From contig NZ_KQ970820.1 of the NCBI RefSeq assembly GCF_001579645.1, positions 156,569 to 192,673 of the forward strand: a stretch of DNA of 36,105 nt, written 5' to 3'. A model generated the notes under the pieces. That model did no database searches. It saw only the letters and a program-made list of their open reading frames with translations, and had not been told where the DNA came from. Every line of letters starts with the position of its first letter. Positions within the stretch are counted from its first letter, which is position 1. The position numbers were made by a program, and so were the translations under genes. The DNA is from Streptococcus infantis. Lineage in GTDB: Bacteria; Bacillota; Bacilli; Lactobacillales; Streptococcaceae. This document shows, one piece after another, positions 1 through 4,682 of this stretch.

Positions 1-2
1 CT

Positions 3-794
3 AATCCCATTTATCATTGGCATCCTGAACTCGAGATTGTCTATGTCAAAAAAGGAACTGCTACCTTCTATATCAACTCTGAGCGCTTTGAAAGTCATGA
101 AGGTGATATTTTTCTGATTCAGCCGACGTCTCCTCACGCTATCTACCCTATTGAAAATCAAGAACAAATTTCAACAGTTTTTCGTATTCATTTAGACTTC
201 CTAGGTAGAAGTCAAATTGACAGCTTTAGCCAACGCTATATTCAACCAATATACTCTGGGCATTTTTATCTCACTCCTCGGATTTCACCAGATGATCATG
301 CCTATGAACCGATTCGCGATTGTCTTTTATCTCTTTTTTCTATCCTTGAAGAACAGAGTATTTATTATGATCTCCTTTTAAAGGCAAAGCTCTATGAATT
401 TCTCTATCTTCTCTTTAAGTATAGGTATGTCAATCGACACTATACAGATGATACCTATCAAAAATATCAGAAATTAAAAGAAATGATTAGCTATCTTGAG
501 CAACACTATGCGGAGCCCATTCAAATTGACCAGCTTGCTGCTACGTTTGGATATAGCAAAAATCACTTTATGAATATTTTCAAACAGCATACTGGGACAA
601 GCTGTATGGAGTATCTCATACGATTGCGCCTGGAAAAAGCTTGCGAAAAGCTCGTACAGACCAATCAAAGTGTTCAAGAAATAGCAAGCCAGGTCGGTTT
701 TACTAACCTCTCAAATTTTAATCGACAATTCAAACAACACTTCCAGTTAACTCCCAGACAGTATCGAAATCAACAACTCAAAAAAGAATCTTAG
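3..794 (+). CDS. AraC-family transcriptional regulator, 5' end outside window
   Basis: The frame is open from the window edge to a TAG at 792-794, so the N-terminus is missing. The visible 263 residues begin with a cupin-like sensor domain (NPIYHWHPELEIVYVKKG, then EGDIFLIQPTSPHAIYP). A helical linker follows, and the last ~100 residues are a two-helix-turn-helix AraC domain (IDQLAATFGYSKNHFMNIFKQ and VQEIASQVGFTNLSNFNRQFK). The HWH and PHAIYP motifs are typical of AraC regulators that bind sugars or small ligands in the cupin pocket. Such proteins usually control a neighbouring sugar-uptake or glycosidase operon, which here would lie upstream and out of view. A terminator follows directly. 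The family is certain; the ligand and targets are unknown. Confidence 0.9.
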   Translation, partial: NPIYHWHPELEIVYVKKGTATFYINSERFESHEGDIFLIQPTSPHAIYPIENQEQISTVFRIHLDFLGRSQIDSFSQRYIQPIYSGHFYLTPRISPDDHAYEPIRDCLLSLFSILEEQSIYYDLLLKAKLYEFLYLLFKYRYVNRHYTDDTYQKYQKLKEMISYLEQHYAEPIQIDQLAATFGYSKNHFMNIFKQHTGTSCMEYLIRLRLEKACEKLVQTNQSVQEIASQVGFTNLSNFNRQFKQHFQLTPRQYRNQQLKKES

Positions 795-801
795 CCATTT
801 C

Positions 802-835
802 TCTCCTTAGTGACTCACTAGGGAGACTTTTCTTT
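802..835 (+). terminator. Rho-independent terminator of the AraC gene
   Basis: An 11-bp stem (802-812 with 816-826, one G-U pair, 3-nt loop ACT) is followed by CTTTTCTTT. It lies 8 nt after the AraC stop codon. Confidence 0.8.
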
Positions 836-841
836 ATCAAA

Positions 842-1040
842 CAAAAAAGCCACCGAATTTGGTGGCTTCATTAGGAGATTATGATGAAAAAAGTTTTAGG
901 ATTTCTATTAAATAAAGGTTACTCAATGAAAATCGAAATCAAACTAGGCAGAGCGACGCAAGCATAACTAAAGTTAGGTAAGTCGACTCTAACGAAGTAT
1001 GGTGAGATTTTCGAAGAGTATTAGGAGGTCTTTATTTAAT
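842..1040 (-). ncRNA. cia-dependent small RNA, copy 1, with a BOX-like insertion
   Basis: Read on the minus strand, a CiaR site and a TATCAT -10 box precede a predicted start at about 1040. The RNA opens with ATTAAATAAAG, then ACCTCCTA (anti-Shine-Dalgarno). It has a csRNA-type single-stranded middle (TTTTTTCATCATAATCTCCC, complementary to an SD plus start codon) and ends in a GCCACC/GGTGGC hairpin (849-866) with a six-U tract. Copies 2 and 3 have a 9-nt loop closed by CTTTATTTAAT; here that loop is split by a ~100-bp BOX-like palindrome (920-1021). Predicted length is ~199 nt, against ~97 nt for the others. csRNAs of the CiaRH regulon act by base-pairing at ribosome-binding sites, for example on comC in pneumococcus. 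The assignment as csRNA is firm; whether this copy works is unknown. Confidence 0.82.
920..1021 (-). repeat. BOX-like palindromic element inserted in csRNA copy 1
   Basis: On the minus strand the element begins like boxA (ATACTCTTCGAAAATCTC) and ends like boxC (CCTAGTTTG, then GATTTTCATTGAGTA). Its core does not match canonical boxA/boxB. The ends are complementary (TACTC/GAGTA, GAAAATC/GATTTTC), so it folds as one long hairpin. Comparison with csRNA copies 2 and 3, which have an empty site, defines the insertion point in the apical loop. A TAA triplet lies at both borders, consistent with a short target duplication. Confidence 0.75.
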
Positions 1041-1046
1041 GGTTAC

Positions 1047-1079
1047 ATGATACACAAGCAGACTTAAAGTTAGCTTAAC
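1047..1079 (-). promoter_or_regulatory. CiaR-dependent promoter of csRNA copy 1
   Basis: On the minus strand the CiaR direct repeat reads GTTAAG-CTAAC-TTTAAG (1063-1079), matching NTTAAG-N5-WTTAAG. Exactly 10 nt separate it from the -10 box TATCAT (1047-1052). There is no -35 hexamer, as expected when CiaR activates. Confidence 0.85.
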
Positions 1080-1165
1080 TATTTTTACTTTTTTTCAAAT
1101 GACTAAAGTTAATGAATATTACCAAGATCCAACCCAAAAAGTCCCCGCCAATTCCCCGACCAAAA

Positions 1166-1195
1166 TCCGAAAATACCGGAAAATATCGGAAAATT
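1166..1195. repeat. Three tandem 10-bp iterons
   Basis: TCCGAAAATA, CCGGAAAATA and TCGGAAAATT are perfectly adjacent with a period of 10 bp (one helical turn). They lie in the spacer between the csRNA copy 1 promoter and the copy 2 terminator. The adjoining stretch (about 1140-1165) is unusually C-rich for the region. Function unknown. Confidence 0.6.
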
Positions 1196-1231
1196 ATTTT
1201 TAGGAAATTCCCAAAAAGCCTGAAATAGAGC

Positions 1232-1330
1232 CAAAAAACTCCACCTGATTGGGTGGAGTTAAGGGAGATTATTATGAAAAAGAAAAGTTTAGGATTTCTA
1301 TTAAATAAAGTTAGGAGGTCTTTATTTAAT
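1232..1330 (-). ncRNA. cia-dependent small RNA, copy 2
   Basis: The predicted start is about 1330, 7 nt below the -10 box TATTAT. The 5' hairpin has an 11-bp stem (ATTAAATAAAG / CTTTATTTAAT) presenting ACCTCCTAA in its loop, a perfect anti-Shine-Dalgarno. The unpaired middle differs from copies 1 and 3 (CATAATAATCTCCCTTAAC). The RNA ends in a different terminator hairpin, AACTCCACC/GGTGGAGTT (1237-1260), with a six-U tract. Length is ~99 nt. The different seed region should give it a different target set. On the plus strand its complement resembles SD-ATG plus a short ORF; that is an expected mirror effect, not a gene. Confidence 0.88.
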
Positions 1331-1336
1331 GATTAC

Positions 1337-1369
1337 ATAATACACAAGTAAACTTAAAATTAACTTAAG
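1337..1369 (-). promoter_or_regulatory. CiaR-dependent promoter of csRNA copy 2
   Basis: Minus strand: CTTAAG-TTAAT-TTTAAG (1353-1369), 10-nt spacer, -10 box TATTAT (1337-1342). Both half-sites fit the CiaR consensus, and the -10 is closer to consensus than those of copies 1 and 3. Confidence 0.87.
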
Positions 1370-1435
1370 ATTTTCTAGTTTTTAATTTTGTACAAAAATA
1401 ATAAATACTAATTAAAAATTGCTAAAAGCAAACAA

Positions 1436-1532
1436 GAAAAAAGCCACCGAATTTGGTGACTTCTTTAGGGAGATTATGATGAAAAAAGTTTTAGGATTTC
1501 CATTAAATAAAGTTAGGAGGTCTTTATTTAAT
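1436..1532 (-). ncRNA. cia-dependent small RNA, copy 3
   Basis: The predicted start is about 1532. The 5' hairpin (11-bp stem, loop ACCTCCTAA) matches copy 2. The middle region TTTTTTCATCATAATCTCCC matches copy 1. The terminator is GTCACC/GGTGGC (1443-1460, one mismatch) with a U tract at 1442-1437. Length is ~97 nt. This is the copy nearest the GNAT gene at 1580-2002 and lies downstream of it on the same strand. Confidence 0.88.
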
Positions 1533-1538
1533 GATTAC

Positions 1539-1571
1539 ATGATACACAGGCAGACTTAAAATTAGCTTAAG
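1539..1571 (-). promoter_or_regulatory. CiaR-dependent promoter of csRNA copy 3
   Basis: Minus strand: CTTAAG-CTAAT-TTTAAG (1555-1571), 10-nt spacer, -10 box TATCAT (1539-1544). The promoter begins 8 bp past the stop codon of the upstream GNAT gene. Confidence 0.87.
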
Positions 1572-1579
1572 TGAAAAAA

Positions 1580-2002
1580 TTATTTTAAATTTTTTCGATT
1601 CACCCAAATCATGCCCGTACACTGAAAGCTAGACAAGGTTTCAAAACCTAAGGAATGATAAAATCCAAGAGTCTTTTCTGACTCATCTGTCGCTAGTTGT
1701 ACTTGGTAGGCATCCTTATAATCAGCTAGAGCTTGCTTCATCAAGGTGCTACCAATCCCTTGACGTTGATAGCTAGGCAAAACAATCAAATCCTGGACAA
1801 AAACCGAAGAAAAACCGTCTCCAATCAAGCGAACTAGACCAACGATTTTCTCACCATCACGCGCTAGATAAATGGCCAGTGAATGAGTCAGAGCCTGGGC
1901 TAACATTTGAGGCTGATTGGTATAATTTGTCCAACCAACTGCCTGGTAGAGATGCAAAACGTCATCTAAATCGACGGATTGTTGATTTCTAATGAAAATC
2001 AT
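1580..2002 (-). CDS. GNAT-family N-acetyltransferase, 140 aa
   Basis: This is a small acyl-CoA-dependent N-acetyltransferase. The acetyl-CoA-binding motif A is clear: VQDLIVLPSYQRQGIGSTLMKQAL (Q/R-x-x-G-x-G/A pattern), followed by FYHSLGFETLSSFQCTGMIW, typical of motif B. The longer frame reaches 2086, but GGAGGAAAG sits just before the ATG at 2000-2002, so translation is taken to start at MIFIRNQQSVDLDDV. It stands alone with 130 bp to the DUF4352 gene upstream. In pneumococcus a similar acetyltransferase lies near leuS and the csRNAs (from memory). The substrate cannot be read from sequence. Confidence 0.88.
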   Translation of the reverse strand: MIFIRNQQSVDLDDVLHLYQAVGWTNYTNQPQMLAQALTHSLAIYLARDGEKIVGLVRLIGDGFSSVFVQDLIVLPSYQRQGIGSTLMKQALADYKDAYQVQLATDESEKTLGFYHSLGFETLSSFQCTGMIWVNRKNLK

Positions 2003-2067
2003 TTTCTTTCCTCCATCAGAATTTTCAATTACTGAATTTCTCATAAAAGAATAACATAAGATCAAAT

Positions 2068-2119
2068 AAGAAACAAGAAAATGCATAAACTCATAGTAAT
2101 AAAACTGAACTTATGCATT
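2068..2119 (-). terminator. Terminator of the DUF4352 gene
   Basis: Minus strand: AATGCATAA (2111-2119) pairs with TTATGCATT (2080-2088) across a 22-nt loop, followed by TTTTCTTGTTT. The 9-bp stem is AT-rich and the loop large, so strength is uncertain. It also overlaps the promoter region of the GNAT gene. Confidence 0.6.
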
Positions 2120-2132
2120 TTTCACTATTTTA

Positions 2133-2786
2133 TCAATCTAAACTAATTTTTCCTTTTTGAGTTCCCCAAATACCTGTTTGTACCTGTAACTGTAAACCTG
2201 AAGCATTGGCAGTCTCATCACTTAAGTCAAAAACCACATTTCCTGTAATACTATTTTCGGGGTTTAATTCTGATAAGAAAAATTTTGCTTCTTCATTTGC
2301 ATACAAACCAGCAGCACCATCTGTTGCATACTCCGTATCACCTTTTAAAAGTTTAAAGAAATCATCAGTAACTGTTATAGATTTTTTACCAGTATTTTTT
2401 ACTGTTACATTCACAATTAAATAAATACCATTTGCAGTTTTTCCATATTCTCCACCAACATTTTGAGATAGGGATTTTGAATTTACAACGTATTCAACAT
2501 CCCCAACTTTAACAACTTCTCCAATCTTATGTTCTACCTTAGTTGCTGTTTTTTCTTTTGTATTTTTAGTTTCTTCCGATGCCTTTGGTTGAACAGTTTC
2601 TTCTGATGATGTTGCTTGGACACTTGAATTGGATGGAGTTGACTGTTTCGATGAATTATTTCCACTTCCTCCTTTAATAGCACTAAATGCAACAAGTACA
2701 ACAAGTAGTATGAACCACCATTTTTTATAAAAAGGCGTTTTTTTCACATAAATGTTCCCATTTTCATCCTTGATTTTCTTAGCCAT
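2133..2786 (-). CDS. Membrane-anchored extracellular DUF4352 protein, 217 aa
   Basis: Residues 1-21 are cytoplasmic and Lys-rich (MAKKIKDENGNIYVKKTPFYK). A single membrane segment follows (WWFILLVVLVAFSAIKG, ~22-39), then a Ser/Thr/Glu-rich linker (~40-85) and a beta-rich domain ending at 217. That domain has the DUF4352 (telokin-like) pattern: IGEVVKVGDVEYVVNS, GIYLIVNVTVKNTGKKSITV, then a FxL-rich C-terminus with FDLSD. Such proteins sit outside the membrane and often occur in accessory or phage-linked loci; their function is unknown. The SD is GGGAGA, 6 nt before ATG. This SD is part of a 12-nt stretch perfectly complementary to csRNA copy 2. A -10-like TATAAT lies at 2820-2825. Confidence 0.85.
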   Translation of the reverse strand: MAKKIKDENGNIYVKKTPFYKKWWFILLVVLVAFSAIKGGSGNNSSKQSTPSNSSVQATSSEETVQPKASEETKNTKEKTATKVEHKIGEVVKVGDVEYVVNSKSLSQNVGGEYGKTANGIYLIVNVTVKNTGKKSITVTDDFFKLLKGDTEYATDGAAGLYANEEAKFFLSELNPENSITGNVVFDLSDETANASGLQLQVQTGIWGTQKGKISLD

Positions 2787-3193
2787 AAGAAATCTCCCTT
2801 AATATTTTTATTTTAAACTATTATAATATATTTCCTAAAAAAAAGCATTTTTTGAATAAAATGTAAATTCACAGTACCATGTTTTATCTATGCCTTTACC
2901 TAAAACTTTCAAATGTCAAACATGCATAAAAATAATATCCTTTTCAAAATAAGGTTACCTGTATACTAATTATTGCAACTTATATATTAAACCTCAAAAA
3001 ATCTCCAAAGAGAAACTTTGAAGACTTATCATTTCCTATTCCAAAAAGATTATAAAAGACAGAGAAAACGGTCGACGATTCCTTATCTAAGTTAGATGCA
3101 AGAAAAGAGACTGGTTAAAAACTCTAATTTATCAGAAGATAATGATGAATTAGGGTTTAAAATAGACGTTCGCTTTGGCATAAGTCCTAAATA
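2787..3193. other. Gene-free AT-rich stretch
   Basis: It holds the leader and -10 (TATAAT, minus strand, 2820-2825) of the DUF4352 gene and the terminator at 2990-3023. An 81-codon plus-strand frame (3096-3341) overlaps the GNAT gene antisense, has no SD and is not credible. Nothing else is recognised between 2850 and 2990 or between 3024 and 3193. Confidence 0.6.
2990..3023 (-). terminator. Probable terminator downstream of the RimJ/L-like GNAT gene
   Basis: Minus strand: CTTCAAAG (3016-3023) pairs with CTTTGGAG (3003-3010), 8 bp with one G-U pair and a 5-nt loop, followed by ATTTTTTGAG. It is 170 bp past the GNAT stop codon. Confidence 0.6.
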
Positions 3194-3889
3194 TCACCAA
3201 CAGCTCTCCAATTTCTGTTTTTGTTGCCCATTTTCATCAAAATTATCCGAACGCAACCACGATTCAAAACGAGCTTTGACCTTTGGCCAGTCCTTATCAA
3301 TCATAGACATCCAGTCCGTGTCTCTGGTACGCCCTTTATAAATAACAGCTTGACGGAAAGTGCCTTCGTAGATAAAACCCAAACGTTCTGCCGCTTTTCT
3401 AGAAGGTAGATTTAGTGCATCACACTTCCACTCATAACGGCGATAGTTAAGCTCTTCAAAGACATAACGAGCAAGCAAATAGTGGGCTTCTGTTCCCATC
3501 CTGGTCTGTTTAAGAGCCGGCGAAAAGGTCACCGCGCCAACTTCAACCACGCGATTAGCTTGGTCAATACGCATGAGAGAAAAAGTCCCCAGCGCCTTTC
3601 CAGTCGCTTTATCAATAATCGCATAATAGAAGCGATCCTTGCGCTCAATCATCTGCTTTAAAGCAACAATTAATTCTTCAAGATTTTCTACTGGTGGTTG
3701 AAAGAGATAGGTCCACATGTCACGAGGGGTATCTGGGCCATAAACAGCCAGCAAATCCTCCGCATGCTTTTCCACTGACAGAGCTTCGATAATCGTATAC
3801 TGTCCTTCTATCCGTACAAGCGACGGTAAAACTCCAGGTGTGTCGTCTACAGGTTCACCAATCATCTGACCATATTCATTTACAGGCAT
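3194..3889 (-). CDS. GNAT acetyltransferase of the RimJ/RimL type, 231 aa
   Basis: The protein resembles the COG1670 group: an N-terminal extension (~1-40), then VGAVTFSPALKQTRMGTEAHYLLARYVFEELNYRRYEWKCDALNLPSRKAAERLGFIYEGTFRQAVIYKGRTRDTDWMSMID. The segment 'N-x-x-S-R-x-A-A-E-R-L-G-F-x-x-E-G' is the diagnostic acceptor-side motif of this family. Members acetylate ribosomal proteins or small amines; this one's substrate is unknown. AAGGAGA lies 5 nt before the ATG. The -10 box sits inside a perfect palindrome (3923-3946). It is transcribed alone, between two terminators. Confidence 0.9.
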   Translation of the reverse strand: MPVNEYGQMIGEPVDDTPGVLPSLVRIEGQYTIIEALSVEKHAEDLLAVYGPDTPRDMWTYLFQPPVENLEELIVALKQMIERKDRFYYAIIDKATGKALGTFSLMRIDQANRVVEVGAVTFSPALKQTRMGTEAHYLLARYVFEELNYRRYEWKCDALNLPSRKAAERLGFIYEGTFRQAVIYKGRTRDTDWMSMIDKDWPKVKARFESWLRSDNFDENGQQKQKLESCW

Positions 3890-3922
3890 AGTTTTCTCCT
3901 TGTCTCACTCTTATAAGTTTAA

Positions 3923-3946
3923 AGATGTGAATAGTATATCACATCT
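3923..3946. promoter_or_regulatory. Palindromic operator candidate over the GNAT promoter
   Basis: AGATGTGA-atagtata-TCACATCT is a perfect 8-bp inverted repeat with an 8-nt centre. On the minus strand the centre holds TATACT, the likely -10 box for the gene ending at 3194. An operator centred on the -10 box suggests repression. The repressor is unknown; a hairpin role is also possible, but no U tract follows. Confidence 0.5.
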
Positions 3947-3958
3947 CACAGGTAATCT

Positions 3959-3987
3959 ACAAAAAATCCTCCAGATTATGGAGGATT
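3959..3987 (-). terminator. Terminator of the yjdF-like gene
   Basis: Minus strand: AATCCTCC (3980-3987) and GGAGGATT (3965-3972), 8 perfect bp, 7-nt loop, then TTTTTTGTAG. It starts 23 bp after the stop codon of the gene at 4011-4424. Confidence 0.88.
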
Positions 3988-4010
3988 GATCAAATATGGA
4001 AACAAGTGAG

Positions 4011-4424
4011 TTAATGCCCCCTGTGCTTCTCTCTACGTTTTTGCTGTTTGCGTTCGAATTTCTCTTGTTTGAGCAATTGCTTTTGGACACTAGATTGATG
4101 TTTTGAAATCTTTTTCCTTTCCTCATACTGCAACTGCAATAGTTCTTTCGACTTGGAAGAAACTTTTTGATTTACTTGTTTCCTCACCATTCGTTGTAAT
4201 CGTTTAGGATTCTTGATTTTTACATGTTGCTTAACTGTAGTTTCTGGACTAAAAGATAATTGAGTAAACTGAGTCTGTAAAATCTCTAGAATTTCATCAT
4301 CTTTTGGCTCCTGACCAAATGTCACACGACAAACTTGATAAGTTTCTCGATACACTTGTTCAAACAAACCATGCCAAAATCCATCTTCAAAATAAACTGT
4401 CAATCCAATTGAAATTGTTTCCAC
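4011..4424 (-). CDS. yjdF: YjdF-family (DUF2992) protein, 137 aa
   Basis: The protein begins with a conserved beta-rich core (ISIGLTVYFEDGFWHGLFEQVYRETYQVCRVTFGQEPKDDEI) and ends in a highly basic, Gln/Lys/Arg-rich helical tail (~residues 85-137, KQEKFERKQQKRREKHRGH). The 'Y-F-E-D-x-F-W-x-G-L-F-E' start is characteristic of DUF2992, named after Bacillus YjdF. Family members are typically encoded behind the yjdF-motif riboswitch, which binds azaaromatic compounds; the biochemical function of the protein is not established. AAGGAGG (4432-4438) precedes the ATG by 7 nt. The leader at 4443-4534 looks like that riboswitch. The gene is monocistronic, with its own promoter and terminator. Confidence 0.85.
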   Translation of the reverse strand: METISIGLTVYFEDGFWHGLFEQVYRETYQVCRVTFGQEPKDDEILEILQTQFTQLSFSPETTVKQHVKIKNPKRLQRMVRKQVNQKVSSKSKELLQLQYEERKKISKHQSSVQKQLLKQEKFERKQQKRREKHRGH

Positions 4425-4442
4425 GACAGCACCTCCTTAAAT

Positions 4443-4534
4443 CTATCCCTAAGAATGGACAACCAAGGAGGAAGGTTACTGATAGGCTTGCCTACGTCTG
4501 GACTACCAACCAGAACTGTGTTTTTATCTTAGTT
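4443..4534 (-). promoter_or_regulatory. Probable yjdF-motif riboswitch
   Basis: The minus-strand leader between the TATAAT promoter and the SD contains AAAAACACAG, TTGGTAGTCC, the short hairpin TAGGC-AA-GCCTA and then CAGTAACCTTCCTCCTTGG. The last segment is pyrimidine-rich, with CCTCC that could mask the downstream AAGGAGG, so translational control is likely. The blocks agree with what I remember of the yjdF RNA family. Position directly ahead of a DUF2992 gene is the strongest support. No covariance search was possible. Confidence 0.65.
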
Positions 4535-4540
4535 GAGATA

Positions 4541-4549
4541 ATTATAGCA
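4541..4549 (-). promoter_or_regulatory. Extended -10 promoter of the yjdF-like gene
   Basis: Minus strand TGCTATAAT, a perfect extended -10. Predicted start is near 4534, at the beginning of the leader RNA. No convincing -35 box. Confidence 0.7.
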
Positions 4550-4560
4550 TAATCCAATTT

Positions 4561-4592
4561 AAAAATCCTCCAAAGCTTAGCTCTGAAGGATT
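4561..4592 (-). terminator. Terminator of leuS
   Basis: Minus strand: AATCCT...AGGATT outer stem with an inner AGCT/AGCT core (4563-4591), followed by TTTTTAAATT. It lies about 90 bp past the leuS stop codon, beyond the duplicated tail. Confidence 0.7.
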
Positions 4593-4598
4593 CATTTC

Positions 4599-4631
4599 TT
4601 ATTTAACAATGATATTTACGAGTTTAGTTGG
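4599..4631 (-). pseudogene. Vestigial second copy of the leuS 3' end
   Basis: Read on the minus strand, these 33 nt encode PTKLVNIIVK-stop, almost the same as the true LeuRS end [10 protein letters not shown]-stop at 4683-4715. By hand alignment, 28 of 33 nt are identical. A palindromic spacer (4623-4678) lies between the copies. It is not translated as part of leuS, whose stop codon is upstream. It is best read as a relic of recombination or of insertion at the gene end. Confidence 0.75.
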
Positions 4632-4678
4632 CTCAAACAGCTTGGGAAACTGTTTGAGGTTGAAAATCAGCAACTAAA
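4623..4678. repeat. Nested palindrome between the two leuS tails
   Basis: Outer arms TTTAGTTG (4623-4630) and CAACTAAA (4671-4678) enclose inner arms CTCAAACAG (4632-4640) and CTGTTTGAG (4650-4658). The inner stem is 9 perfect bp with a 9-nt loop. No U tract adjoins either side, so it is not an obvious terminator. Confidence 0.65.
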
Positions 4679-4682
4679 TTGG

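Noticed and set aside
1090-1240. Minus-strand Gly/Phe/Trp-rich frame (NFPIFSGIFGFWSGNWRGLFG) resembling a small bacteriocin
   Set aside because: No ATG, no SD and no promoter; the composition follows from the C-rich block and iterons.
881-1559. Short plus-strand ORFs at 881-967, 1274-1351 and 1476-1559 (peptides like MMKKVLGFPLNKVRRSLFND) with excellent SD sequences
   Set aside because: They are the complements of the csRNAs. A csRNA is antisense to SD plus AUG, so its opposite strand necessarily looks like an SD and start codon. No promoter is seen on that strand and the BOX insertion breaks copy 1.
1571-1603. AT-rich inverted repeat (GTGAA...TTCAC) as terminator of the first GNAT gene
   Set aside because: Overlaps the coding end and the CiaR promoter, and no U tract distinguishes it from general AT-richness.
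3096-3341. Plus-strand 81-codon ORF
   Set aside because: Overlaps the GNAT gene antisense, no SD, low-complexity Cys/Phe end.
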